Source: Datnioides undecimradiatus | Lineage: Eukaryota; Chordata; Actinopteri; Lobotiformes; Datnioididae | NCBI GenBank assembly: GCA_008933995.1 | Contig: WARS01000029.1 | Coordinates: forward strand, 19,747,511 to 19,811,510 | Length of the DNA stretch: 64,000 nucleotides | Direction: 5' to 3' | Shown here: positions 1 through 12,385 of the stretch, piece after piece | Layout: every line of letters starts with the position of its first letter | Position numbering within the stretch: position 1 is the stretch's first letter | The notes under the pieces: generated by a model | Seen by the model: only the letters and a program-made list of their open reading frames with translations | Databases searched by the model: none | Told to the model about the DNA's origin: nothing | Position numbers and translations under genes: made by a program

Positions 1-218
1 AGTGATGATGTCAGGATGCTGAGTTTTGCTGTTTTAACAGTTGAATGATACAGTGCTGATTCTCTTCTTAAAATTTAGATCTATATTATTTTTTATTAGA
101 GTTTTAAATATTGTAAAAACTTCACTTGTCACTCATGTGTCTTATCACACCTTTAAATCCAACTTTATTTCCAGATCTTACTCGAAACACACATCCTGTT
201 CATTATTTTATTCTCCAG

Positions 219-326
219 ATCCCTTCGAACCGCAACGACAAGAGACTCAACTTCTTCCGACTCAGCACGGACGTCACCATTCACCAAGAAACCGCCCTGC
301 GTAAATCACATCAGACCAAGACATAG
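219..326 (+). CDS. cfap144: CFAP144 (FAM183A), last coding exon only
   Basis: This is the 3' end of a gene entering from the left edge. A pyrimidine-rich acceptor ending in CTCCAG (to 218) opens a phase-0 exon of 35 codons plus TAG. The peptide begins IPSNRNDKRLNFFRLSTDVT. From memory it matches the C-terminus of CFAP144, where mammals have a segment like RHDKRLNHFRVHHDITLY. CFAP144 is a small axonemal protein that lies inside ciliary doublet microtubules. The assignment is helped by the neighbour: in mammals CFAP144 lies next to EBNA1BP2, as here. The remaining exons are outside the window. I see no other exon between 1 and 218, which is intron. The short match is the main uncertainty. Confidence 0.72.
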   Translation: MPSNRNDKRLNFFRLSTDVTIHQETALRKSHQTKT

Positions 327-369
327 ATCAATGTAAAGCCCCCAAGAAGAGAGCACCCGAGTTCAGATT

Positions 370-731
370 TTTATTTCTCATACAAACACTATCAGGTATC
401 GTCACTGGAAGCTGCCCTTTAAAGCATTTCTATCTTAGCAAGAAAAACACTTGCAGGCGAAACCTTTGCACAGGTCTATACGCGGCACGCTTGCCCATCA
501 CATACTAATCATATGAATGAATGGGAAAGGGCAAAGCTAACAGCTGCTCAATATTATACAAATGTCACGTCACATGGGAGGGAATCAATGTGTCAAGGAG
601 CTGAGTCAGCACCAAACAGGAGAACGCAGTGTAGATTACACAGGAGAGGTGTTGGTAGGGATCAAAAAAGATAGATGCAGAGGGAATTATGTCCACAGAC
701 CATGAAAACTGGTCTATAAACAACTAATAAA
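370..731. terminator. Convergent poly(A) signals of cfap144 (+) and ebna1bp2 (-)
   Basis: On the minus strand an AATAAA lies at 370-375, the first good signal downstream of the ebna1bp2 stop at 1065. On the plus strand an AATAAA lies at 726-731, the first good signal after the cfap144 stop at 326. If both are used, the two 3' untranslated regions overlap as antisense over roughly 350 bases. No other features are visible between the two stop codons. Confidence 0.45.
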
Positions 732-1064
732 GATGGAAGAGACATTTTCATAACATGTTTTAGAAGACAACTTTATGGTATGGGCTGCTCCATGTAGTCC
801 ACTCTTGGGTCCGCCATGAAGAGCTGAGACTTTCTTCGCCAGTCATGCCCTTCCAATAGGTTCCTTAGCGATGCGGCAGAATGTCTCCTTGTGTCCTGAA
901 GGGTCCTCCACATCGTTCCAGACAGGTTTAACGGCGGGCATGCAGTATAAAAATTGTCACAGTCTGAAATGTCTCGTGATGTTTACGGAGGAGAGAGTGG
1001 GGAAACAGCGTGGGAAATCCTGCCAAGAGGCAACATCCTAGTCCAGCCTACCGACCAGCAGCGG

Positions 1065-3756
1065 TCAGTTTTTGGAGCGAGCCTTCATCTTCTTGCGTAC
1101 AGACTTGCCCGGGCGTTTCTGAAAAACATGTTGGGAGGGGGGGGTGAGCTTCTCTCCAGCACAGGGATCACTGTTTTTCTATTAACATTACAGTTTCCTT
1201 TGACAAATTGTCCACATTTATTATGTCAGTCACAGGTGTTTCACTAGTGTATGACTCACGTTCTGTTTTCCTCCTTTGCCTTTCTTCCCTCCCTTGCCGC
1301 CCTTCGCGTGAGCCACTTTGGCACGGAAACTGGAAACGTCGTTGTAGCTCTCCTTGGTGTTCCACTTCTTTCCACTCTTCTTGCCCCCAAAGCCAAACTT
1401 CTGATCCTTGTACTTCCTCTTGGCGTTGGGGCTGGCGAAAAGAACAGCAGAGATTTAGCCTTTTGCGGAAATGCCACAATTGTCGAGAGCAGAGAAGCGT
1501 CCGTGACGAGAAACTTTCACCTCACCCCTTTTTGTTCAACGCTTTCTTGGGGCCCTGAGAAGAGTCTTTACCCGCCTTGTCTCCTTCCAAGAAATCCAGT
1601 TTGTCTGTCATCCCTGATGGTGGAGACAATCAGAAAATCTTAAACGTCAGTCTTTAAGTATTGTTACACATCAATGCTTTAAGGAGCAGTACGTAAAGAG
1701 CAGGTTAATCTGTGATAGTAACCATCAGCATTATACAGCATTACAGTGTTTCCCTTTATTTTGCAATTATGTTAAAACTGCTTTTTTTTTTTTTTTTTTT
1801 TTAACCACTTCTGAGAATAAATAAATGAACAACTCACCTTTCTGGTATTTCTTTACAGCAGACATCATAGCTTTCTTCTCTTTCTGTCTCTTCTGGATCA
1901 CCTCCACTTGGACCTGGCACACATGCAAGATCCATGTTAAATTCTTTGTACCAACAGTGGACATTTGGCCACCAAGTCTCTCACTGAAGGTTAAAAGGTC
2001 CATAAGGCGCCGGCCTAGCATCTGGTTTTGCATGTTTTCCATTACACATCACTGTTCAGCAGTGTAAAGGGAGATCTCTGCATCTCATAAATAGGCATCC
2101 GCGTGTTAAATGCATATTTTAAAGAGGGAAACTCATCGGAACAGTTTTACCAGGATGATGTCAACAACAACGTTTATAGCGCACTCACTATATGCTGTTT
2201 CTTTCTAATGAACACGGTGCAGTAAAAGCAACCACGTAAAAGAACTCGAACCATCCAAAACAGTCGCCGACCTTTTTGCCGAACTTCCTTTGCTCGCGCA
2301 GCTTCTTGGCCTTCTCCGACTTCTCCATTATCATCTGCTTTGAGATCAGCTTTTGTCTGATCTGGACAGAGGAAGAGAAAACAATTGTTGAAATGAAATG
2401 ATTTTTACAATAATGTTTGAACATATTTACTCAAAGTGTTATGTTATGTTTGAATTTGTTGTCTTGCTGTGTCGTCTTGTAAGTCTGGAGGAAACAACTC
2501 ACCTTCTGCATGTGCTGGTCCGACTTAGCCATCTCTGCAAAGTAATCTTCAGGCCTCTTGGTGGATATGCCGTGCTTGTTTAAGAGAGGCAGGGCATCTA
2601 AGACTGTAGCTTGAGCCTGACGATAGCTGTAAGTAAGAAAAATAGACTTAAAGACTTGTAGATACTCTGACAAAGTGTTTTTTTAAGCAAAGTTTCATTT
2701 AAATCAAGTTGTAATTAAGCTTAAATGTAAGTTAAGTGCATGCTGATCCCGTGCTATTCAAGCCAAATCAATAACAACTCTGCACTCAGCAAAGTTAATA
2801 TAAAACAGTACTGTGTATGTTTGCTGGAAGACGGCACAACATGTATGAAACGACTGAGCTTAATATTATTAACACGATGCTGACAGCTGTTATAGTATCA
2901 TCCAAATAGGAATAACTGTTTCAATAATGGGTTATCATTTTCACCAAGTTGTAAGAGGAGTTGGTGGATATACGGCACGTGGAGGTGTGGGCACTCACAA
3001 GAACATCTCCCTCTGGAAATCGTCGTCGGCATCGACCTCTCCGTTGGTCGCGGCTGGAACCTTCCCCTCAACTTTGGAAAGCACGTCTTCAGCCGGCAGG
3101 TTGGTCAGGTCCAACCGCTCCACCCAGGGTAGGTCTTTACGGAAGTCAGCAAGGCACTGTTTCAGACCTTCCTGCATCACAATGCACACAGATCGTCATT
3201 CTTCAAGTATGCTTTGCAACACAATAGTTACCACTCACTGTAATACATCATAGCTGGACTAGACCTCTAACATTAAGGGTTTGTTCTTTGGGAACGCACT
3301 TACCACATTGTTTACGAACTTTTTGGGTTTATTCACCAGAACGTTCATCCCAGGTTTCAACAACCCCTTTGCAAAGGCTTCTTGAAGCTGTAGAAAGCAA
3401 TAGTGGGTTAAGTTATTTATATATACACACACGTATCTATGTCTTGCAAACACACTTATTACCAATGTGGAGACATAACCACAAGAAGCAAAGCCGAGCT
3501 AACAGTGAAATCACCAGATTAGCAATTTCACTATAATCTCAGCAGAGCGGTCGTAGGATTTGTGCGATTTCGTTTCAACAAAAAAAACCCACTTTTCTCA
3601 GTCACACACACATTAGTCTTACAGATATTAGCTGCGTCTGGCAAACGTTAGCCAATGTTAGCATAGCAACGGTTCACTCACCTCAGCGTCAGACAGTTCA
3701 CTGTTTTCCTCCTCGGACTCTTCCCCGAGCAGCGCCTCCTCCTCTGCGGACTCCAT
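1065..3756 (-). CDS. ebna1bp2: EBNA1-binding protein 2 (EBP2), ribosome biogenesis factor
   Basis: EBP2 is a nucleolar protein needed for 60S subunit assembly and pre-rRNA processing. There are nine coding exons (minus strand): 3682-3756, 3304-3387, 2999-3171, 2503-2626, 2272-2361, 1838-1913, 1526-1613, 1260-1431 and 1065-1118. They sum to 936 bases, 311 residues plus stop, close to human (306), and all phases join. The start is MESAEEEALL, an acidic N-terminus. Family blocks follow in order: LPWVERLDLT, DDDFQREM, TKRPEDYFAEMAKSD, the coiled-coil-like EKSEKAKKLREQRKFGKK, KKYQKG, DKLDFLEG, and a basic tail with KFGFGGKK, SYNDVSSFRAK and KRPGKSVRKKMKARSKN. Splice sites are GT-AG. The donor after exon 5 (AAG|GTCGGC) is weak but gives the conserved KK|VQVEV junction. 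The gene is tail to tail with cfap144. Confidence 0.97.
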
Positions 3757-3960
3757 GCTGCTATTTTCGATAATCATAAGAGGACAATATGTGACAATAT
3801 GTTGCCTTCAAAAGTGAAGAAACACGCTGTGAAATGATACGGACACTTCCCCTCACATGTACGCTTCACGTGGGGAGGAAGTGACGCAGTTCGACGACGT
3901 TGGTTGCCCTGCCAACACAGTCCGCCGGCGGAAAGAAGTGTGAAGTTCAAAGGTTCCCAC
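3757..3960 (-). promoter_or_regulatory. Probable ebna1bp2 promoter / 5' UTR
   Basis: This is the stretch directly upstream of the ebna1bp2 ATG. It is richer in CpG than the DNA further right. It carries an ETS plus CRE-like element GGAAGTGACG at 3877-3886 and a reverse ETS-type CACTTCC at 3844-3850. Such elements are common in promoters of housekeeping ribosome-biogenesis genes. The transcription start itself cannot be placed from sequence. Confidence 0.5.
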
Positions 3961-4358
3961 GTAGAAAAACAAAATTCAGACAAATGTGGTGGATATAGAT
4001 TTTTTTTAATATGTTGGAAAAAAAGGGAAAAGGTCACAAATGGATATTTAGGAATTGACCATTGTATTACTTATTTTATCTAAATCCTTTTTGTGTTCTT
4101 TAATATTAATACATTTTATAATAACAGTTCTTGAGGGACTATACATGCGAAGTATCTCGTGTTTAAAAACAGATGTTATAATCCCTAAAACTGGCGTAAA
4201 TAATAAAAATATATTTACTTTCCGAGTGTAATTTCGAGAGATTCCTGCCAGAGGTGCTGTTGCGCACCTGAGCAGATTGTGCACATGGCTGGTTGTTGCA
4301 GTTTAATAATATAACATCTCAGTAATATGGAGACCTTCATTTCCATAAATAATATCTG

Positions 4359-4400
<42 letters not shown>

Positions 4401-7400
4401 CCTTTCAAAATGTGCCAAGATACTACACAAGAACAGAGTTTAGACAGAATCTTCTTTAAATCGTTATGAGTCTGATTGTGTAAATGAAGCCTCACGAGTT
4501 TCACTTGCCACCTCATCAAGAAACAAGCTATCGACACCACTTTTCCAGAGCTCTCGCTCCCTCTGAGTCAATTACCGTCACTTTGACACGATTGAGAGAA
4601 ATACCTGCAGCGTTGGCCCAGTGTCACTGAAGGAGCTATGGCCCGTTGGAGAGATAAAGAGAGGAGAGGCAGACGACCTGTGCTACCTTGATTAATGGTC
4701 ATTTCTGCAAACATCCACCTTTGTTCCGTTCATAGCAGACACTGTTAATCTAATGTTTACTGTCCTCTAGGTACATACTGGCCTTCAGTTGTGTATGGTG
4801 TGTCTTGTTCATTCAAGCAATATTTCTCTTTTCTTTACTGATCCTGTGAATGTCCTTGACGACCGAGAGACTGAATAGATTTTACAGGGTAGTGATGAGC
4901 ACGTTTCACTGTATTTTCCATAAAATTTCTCTTAAACCAGTGGCTGCAAATTGAGTATCTCCATAAAAGCAGTTACACGATACAGATCTACTGTCATCTC
5001 GCTCAGATTTCCCCGCACTTGACTCACAGTTTGATGTTTTTCTGAGAGAAGTCTAGATGTATATATGCTAAGGACATCCACCCCAACTGTCCACACCTGA
5101 AGTCCAGTGAAAAAGCTTAAAGGTACTGTGTGCAATGTGCAGCACCATCACTCTACCTTGTACCAACTGAGAGAATGGGAATCACAATAATTCACTTTTA
5201 TGCTGCATAAAGACAGTTTGTATTCATCTTTTGTAGTCACGTAGCAGTCGTGTGTGGAGGACCTGCAGTTAGAGCCAGAGTGGGCCCATTGCTGAATGCT
5301 AATGGTGTGCTTTGGCCAGTGACCATGAAAGTAACTTGATCTTACTCAAAATGTCACTTGAAAGGGATTCATCTCAAGTGGTCAAGCGAGAAACCAAGTG
5401 CTGCATTAGGAGTTGTCAGCCATGATAGTGCCCCTCTATCCACCCGGTATATTACATTGCATTATGAGTTATTGTTAACGCTGATGCCATCAATAGGTTG
5501 TGGCATTCCTTGTAAAGCATATCATGTGATGCACAGCAGTGTAAAAGTTTGACTCCCTGTGTTAGAGGTCGTTTTGCTTCTTTAACATTTAAAGGGGCAA
5601 AAGATACAGCAATTAAGATACAAAGGACAGCCCAAACCAATTCACTGCTGTTACATTTTATCCCTTATGCCAGAGAACAGATGTAGGCGGACAGACACGG
5701 ATAACACGTGCGCCCTGGAGGGCAAAGCATCTGCAGGACTTCATTGCATATGCCACAGCAACAGATCATCAAAAATCAACACGCTTCTAACCAGAAATTA
5801 TAGCAGCAACTCAGCTGCGGAAGCATAATTACAGTTATTTTACCATTTTGCATTGTTCCACTCGTTGTTTACGCTTTTCTTGGCGGCAGTCCACGGCGGC
5901 AAATTACTGACCCTGTCGCAATGCATGTTATTTTGATAAAAATGTGTTGGCCTGAGAATGAAAACTCTGCATGGTATAGATTTGTAAAGTTCTACTTGTG
6001 AGCCTGCCTGGATCTTGTCCTGTTTTACGTTATCCTGTGTTGTACTGTGCATCAGAGTGTGCGGAGCAGGATGTAACATTTAACAAATAAGATGCTGCAC
6101 ACTGCAAAAAAAAAATGAGTTGCAATAATATTTTTTTTTTTTCCTCCCACCACATTCTGCTCCTCTTATACCCGACAGTTTGAATCATCCTCCCTTAGAC
6201 GGTCGTTTTCAGGATTGGACAGGAGCACCTTGACCAGAAGGAATCATCTTTCTAATGGCAGGCTCATTTTCACTGTAACTGCACCAGCTTCAAAAGAATG
6301 TGTTCCACCTGGCATTTACCGACTGCAAGTTGCCCCCCACGTGGTCAAAGATGCATCATGTCCTAAAGATCTTGATCTGGCTGGCACATGCATTATTTAG
6401 CTGACTGATTTGATTTTATGACTGAAGTGTCATAATATTTTTTGTAATATGATGATTGTGATAAGGATAAACTTTAGTGCTTTAGTACCGGTTACATGTA
6501 AGCCAACTACTCACAGATCCTGTTGCTTGGTTACAATCATTGTGATGATAAAGATACAGTAATTAACATTTTCAACAATTATATACCTGCCTAGGAGGTT
6601 TGGATCATTTCAGAGGTTGTTCTGTTGAGTGACCGAATAACAAAACTATGTTTTATGAGGAAAACTCACCTTATTTTCTCAATCTCCTTCATTTTAATCA
6701 ATCTTGTTGTTGGTACCATCAGCTTTGCTTTTGTAGGTCATGTAAAGACATTAGTATTAAACTGGCACTGTTTCATAATCAGTCCTTTTATCATAATTAA
6801 ATGCAGACGATCATTTTACTCAACAAAATGTGCCTCTCCTCGACATTATGTCAGAGATATTTAGCTCGTTGCAAAAACATGCATATTTCCTTCAACTTGG
6901 CTTGCAGTAGGTTGCGGGAGTTACTTTGACACTAATACCAGATAGACACAGGATAGACAGAACTCTCCTGGCTTCTGTGATGAGTACCACAGCTCATTTG
7001 AGACGTAATCGGTCTCGTTCAGTGGTTTATCCTCCTTGTCCTCAAAGCAGACACTGGCTGATCCCCCGAGAGTGACTTTCTCTCTATTCTGATGGAAATC
7101 AATATTTACGATTTGGACTTCACCACGCTTAATTCCTCCATTCTCTGCGTGGTCAGATTCTCACTCTGAGACGTCTTCAAAAGGAAAAATACCATAATTT
7201 CCATTTCTGTCATTGTAATCGTTTGAGCCAGACAGCAACGCAGTCCATTGAATTCACATCTCGCTGTCACTCTTCATCTCAGAGCGACAGGCTGCTTCCT
7301 GACAGCAGATTGAAAATAAGTTGGATTCACTGTCAAAGCTCCTCTCTTAGAGTTATTCCTGGCTGCTGGAGCTCGGGACAAAAAAAGAACACAGTCGTGA

Positions 7401-8334
7401 ACGTCTGGGCCTAAGTCGGATGAGTGGTTGAGCTCCTATAGCACTCAATCAGCCTGAGGATTAAACAAGTAAACAATTGTCCGAATAAATTAATGGCAAT
7501 GCTATTTTAGGTCATTTTGTCTCAACCTGTCCTGCCTTGAGTGGATGTTCATTCTCCTTCCCTCCATCAAATCATCCCCGACATCACTGCTGAAGAGCTG
7601 GCCCGTGCACATCACTCAGTCCCTCATTAGCCATGTGTGCCGTTGCCGCCTTGGACGTCCCCAAAAAAACCAGAGCCGTTAAGCATCCAGTGCCCATCAC
7701 AGCCAAGCACGGGGTTGAGTGAAAAGCTCACACCAAGCCTGTCGCCAGTTGTTTGTGGGAGTTATTTGAATATTATCCGCGCGACGCTGTATTTCAGGGT
7801 GGTTTGATTGGCATATTTTGGTACCCCGCCAGGTTTTTTGTGTAGGGAGACACTCGTAATGGCTGTTTATCAAACCAACAGAATAAAACACAGCACAGTC
7901 TCCTTGTTAAGGTTAGAGACTGAGCTGCTTTAAATTCTTATGCCACATTGAGACATCTTGAAGATTTGCAAGGTATATAAAACTCTGACTTTAGCTCCTC
8001 AAGATTATGTATAATGCATCTCTATAACCACAGATCAGGTAAAATGGTGTATTTAGTCAAATCAGCATTCATGAATTTTTCTAATGCTACTGCCATGGCA
8101 ACTGACAGTAGGTGAACAATAGTGAAGATGAGAAGAGGAGACAAGAGGGTAAAGTTAATGTTCATGTCACAGTCTCCTGCTCTCCTCTTTAACTCGTAGC
8201 CTCTGTGGCTCCATCAGCGAGGACGGGCTCCACATACCAAAACTAACGTGTGAAAGTGAGGCAGTTTGACTTGTTTGTTGTATGTGTGGTGGGCATCTAT
8301 AGTCAGCAGAGCCAATGAAGGAAACTGCTTATCC
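3961..8334. other. Intergenic stretch without recognisable genes
   Basis: This is AT-leaning, non-coding-looking DNA. Open frames are short and none resembles a protein family or carries paired splice signals. The only clear structure is the GATA microsatellite listed separately. I do not see cfap57, which lies on this side of EBNA1BP2 in mammals. Confidence 0.6.
4360..4400. repeat. (GATA)n microsatellite
   Basis: About ten uninterrupted tetranucleotide units. It lies in intergenic DNA upstream of ebna1bp2. Confidence 0.97.
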
Positions 8335-8576
8335 GGGGATGTCAAATATGTGGCCCCTGGGCCTGAACTGTCCCACCAAAGACACCAATCTGGGCCACTG
8401 GATGACTTCTCAGTGTAAGAAAAATACAGAAAAGTCGTTCATTCCAATTTATCATTTACTTGGGTTTTCTACACTAAAACATATTGTTCAAATTTCTCTT
8501 AATTTGCTTAAATTTAATTAAAAGAGCAATTGTTTTACACGTCTGGCCCACTCGTGATCAGATTGGACTGTACATG
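8335..8576. mobile_element. Short non-autonomous hAT-like DNA transposon, diverged
   Basis: Both ends have the feel of a very common fish element whose termini read like 'GGGATGTCAAA...TGGCCC...' at one side and '...TCTGGCCCACT..GATCAGATTGG..' at the other. Here the left end (GGGGATGTCAAATATGTGGC) and the right end (GTCTGGCCCACTCGTGATCA) enclose about 240 AT-rich bases with no coding capacity. The element is diverged and I could not identify intact target-site duplications. Family placement is from memory of the end sequences, not from a search. Confidence 0.6.
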
Positions 8577-11065
8577 TACTAAAGAGAATCGATTGTGAAA
8601 CCCCCATTTAGCCAGTGGATAAGTTTGATACAGAATGAGTGCCCCATTTTCAAGTAGTCCTTATAATGGCCATATTATATACTTTGGCCAGCTGGTGACA
8701 AAGTACTTTATAATTCAGCCTACAGACCATCAGGTATTGGATAGCCTAATCATTAAGTGCTTTGTGGGAACCTTGTCCACTGAGCCACAGATAAGGATAG
8801 CAAGTGGTCCCTGCGTGGGCATACAGCCCAGTGTGTTCCTCCCTACCTGGGAATTAGACGCACGCCAGTGTTCAGCCCACATCCCAGTCAGATGTCATGT
8901 CTCAGCCTCCTTCGGCCAAGCCTCAGCCTGCTTCCCAGAGAGCAGCCGTGGAGCCAAGAAGCTGAATGACAATGAGAGATCAGCGTGGAAAAGAGTCGAG
9001 AGGATAAACTAGGTTGTTATTACCAAATCTGTGGAAGTTCTGCCGAGAAAGCTCTGCTGTCTGTAACATATTGTAACATATTGTAGGGAGGGTGGCAGGG
9101 AGAGAAACATCACCAGTCAATTCATGGATTCATGTCATTAGAGAGAAATTATTTATGTATTTACTTCAGCCAAATCACGAGAGACAGCATTTTTATTTAT
9201 CAGAGGTTCTCCAGATGGTCTCCTTTTTGCCATTTTGTACAGACTCCCTGGCAAAGTTTGCACTTCATAGAAATTCTGTTATTAGACTGCATTCAAATAG
9301 GAAAACCCTTCTTATTAGCAACCGGCTCTCAAGATTTGTAAATAGGACGTTTTTTTGTGTCTATTGCAGCGCAGCGTTCCTCTCCCTAAGAGATGGAATA
9401 TCATATCTGGAGCATCCAACAATGGCATTCGTGGAAACAGCGCGCAGGACTCAAGTTGTACTTTCTGAAACATCGGCATTTGAAAAGAGTGACAGGAGAA
9501 CTGTTTCAGGGAGGTATTTGCAGTGAGGGGCACGCGAGGGGTTCTGGATGTCTTCTCGTTGCATGCACACAGTGTGCCCCTCTACTGAAGCCGGACCTGA
9601 TAAGTGATTCTTTCGATCAATAATGGAAATTTAACAAAAAGGCGATAGTGGTGCAAGGTTATTACTGGTGGTGAGTTGCAAACAACATGTCCATGCAAAA
9701 AGATCTATGGAGTTTGTATTTTATAAAGAATTGAGGACCAGTAGCAGCCCCTAAAGGCTACAGTGTTTATTACACCCCACAATACAACACAATATTGCTC
9801 ATTTTGCTCTTGTAGTGACTTACCGTGGCTGATATATATATATATATATATAAAACCTACATGCATACCTGGGGGGCAAAGTATTTTCCATTTTTGTAAA
9901 GTAGATGAATCTGTCTAGCTAAGCTCTTTTGTTTGCTTCACATTTTAATAAAAAAGCACATACCGTCCAGAAGGAAGATATTAAATCTTTGTCCTTTTGT
10001 ATATTTTACAGCTTGCAATCTGTGGCAAAGTCAGGCACACAGTGTCTCCACCACTCATCTGTACCGCTAACGCTTTATACGAGCTATAACATGCTTACAC
10101 GGAGTGAGATATAATAGGCTTCATGAGGCTGAGATTAGCTTTCATGGGAGTGTTTGACTCTCCAGCCAATCAGCGTGTTATTCCCCCATATGGCCAGGTG
10201 TTCTATAGCCCAACCGAGGCATTTTATGTATCAGCACTTCTCTGTGACTTTCTTTCACTCGCCCCCCCCCCCTCCCGTCAACGGCTTTCTCCTTGTTTTA
10301 AATGAAGTGAAAATTGCATACTTGCAGCGCAGTGTCCTGGTGGATCACCGGGCTAGGACACACGCTGAATATGGTACAAAATAATACCCCCCTTCTGCGT
10401 CCCAGTTGTGAGATTCCTGCATATCTCCTGCTTTACCTCATCGTCACTTCTCTCCTCCTCTGCCTTTTTCATTCCCACAAGCAAAAAAAATCTATTGCAA
10501 AAGGGACACAAACCTCAATTAAACACGGCTGGTTGAGAGCGTGTGGCGGTTCTGTTAACATAATTGTAAAATTGTTCCATTGCTCAATGTTTCCCAGTAG
10601 ATAATCCAATACTCTGCACTGACCTTTTAACATGTACTGTTTTATATGATGTAATTCATGCTATTATCTCCATTCCTGTGCTAAAGCTACAATAGTTGCA
10701 TCTTAAGGAAAACCAAGCAGCAAAAAAACCTAAAGAGGCTCTTCAGATGCAAAAAGTGACAAAAATGTGAACTATAGGTGACTTTTTCAGTCGCAAGATA
10801 GTCGGCAGTACAGTTTAGAGATCTTGTAATTCAAAGGACTGAAACGGTTTATCAGACAAACAGAAACACACATTAATAAAGAAGGTCAGGAGAGGTACGA
10901 GGTGTTACCAATGAGCTAATCAAATGGTTGGGCGTAGCCAAGAAGACCTACAGTGATTAACAACGTATGTACTTGATTGGTCATGCTTATACCTATCATC
11001 ACACACACAAAACGCCAAGACACGTATGTGACAGCTTACGCAATAGTTCCTCGTTTGGCTCACAG

Positions 11066-11210
11066 CGTGGGTGAACGAGTGTCCACTGTCTGGTGGGCAA
11101 ACAGCGCTTGGAGAACATGTAAAGCAAGAGCTAAGTCCGTGAGGACGAGGGTGGTATCCGCGCAGGACGATGTGCTGGATAAGCTGGATCCAGGACCAGC
11201 TAAAGAAAAG
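11066..11210 (+). CDS. Orphan exon-like open frame, unknown protein
   Basis: I do not recognise this sequence. A pyrimidine-bearing acceptor ending in GGCTCACAG (to 11065) is followed by 145 bases with one open frame, and then by AAG|GTACGG, an acceptable donor. The peptide contains WRTCKARAKSVRTRVV and SAQDDVLDKLDPGPAKEK, whose composition (K/R/D/E, few rare codons) looks more coding-like than the surrounding DNA. The frame stays open for about 28 codons upstream and 5 codons past the donor. No partner exons are visible nearby. It could be one exon of an unrecognised gene, a decayed pseudo-exon, or chance. Confidence 0.22.
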
Positions 11211-12164
11211 GTACGGGACAACATCTAACCCCTTCTAACCAGATTGTTGTACTGCAAAACAGGCAGACACAGGACTTAAAGAGTATCCTCATTAGATCAA
11301 AGAATTAGGTTAAAGTTATATGTCTCTTTTGTCATTGAATCAAAAGTCCCACCTCAGATACCGTAAAGTTTGGTATTTAATCATTACAATGCATTATTCT
11401 ACACACAACGCATATAATAAAACACCCAACAGCTGTAAATTACTTAGAGAACAGTCTGTTTAATTTGGATATTTACCCAACCAATGGAATATCAAATCCA
11501 TACTTCAAAGCTAAAACATTAGCATGAAGCAATCAACATGAGAACAAAGGAATTACTTTGCTGTTGTAGAGCACCACAGGCAAGTTGACCAGCACACCAG
11601 CCTTACAACACTGGAGCTATTTCTTTTAAGATAGAGGTGTTGCATTGTGGGTAAAGAGGCACGGACTAAAGAGGGCTGCTGAATTGCAACAGTGGAGGTC
11701 ATCTCTGTTTGAATTCATCTGTGTTGGGAGCTTTTGGGATTTGATCTAAAAGGCTCTCCTGGTGGACTCTAATCAAACGTTTAGAGGCGCCTTCCTTCGC
11801 CGCTTTCCTCTCCGCCGGCTTCCTCCTCCTCTCCCTTGTTCCACCATCTCTGCGTCCTTCCTCCATCCTGACACTGATTAGAAGCGAAGAGACAAATTAA
11901 TCGGGGGAGCGCCAGGTTGCCAGCTTTCTCTGACGGAGGACATCCACAGAATTTTTAAGGGAAATGCGACGTCAACTTCCATCAGTGCTAAAGGGGCATG
12001 GTGTGTGTATGTGTGTGTGAGTGTGTGTCCAAGTATGGGCAGGAGCAGTGCAGGGCCCATGCATAATCACCTTATCATATCCCTGTGAATGGAATAGTGA
12101 ATTGATCTGATTAGAGGCTGGATGAGAAGAGACGGCGAGGGGAGAGGCCTGGCATGTAGAGCAG

Positions 12165-12385
12165 CTCCCTGTGAAAGAGAAGGAAAGAGGAATGGAGGGA
12201 GGGAGGAAGAGGAGAATGAGAGAGAGGAAGGAGGAGCAAGATGGGCATTAGTAAGGGAGGAGGACAGAGGAGATGAGGAGCAACGGAGGAGGAAATGAAT
12301 AAGTGGATGAGAAAAAAGATATCAGGTTAATAGGAGAGGGGGGAGGGATAAGGAAGGAGAAGGAGGAGGACAAGAGAGGACATTT
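12165..12385 (+). repeat. Purine-rich (GGA/GAA) low-complexity tract
   Basis: Around 220 bases are dominated by A and G, with repeated GGAGG, GAGAG and GGAAGGAG words and only scattered pyrimidines. No protein family is suggested. Such a tract can adopt triplex structure. Confidence 0.8.

Noticed and set aside
2627-2998. Possible box C/D snoRNA in an ebna1bp2 intron
   Set aside because: Loose C-like and D-like boxes are too far apart and there is no terminal stem, so it is not supportable.
9092-9526. 144-codon plus-strand frame
   Set aside because: No recognisable motif and no splice or poly(A) context. This length is expected by chance in AT-balanced DNA.
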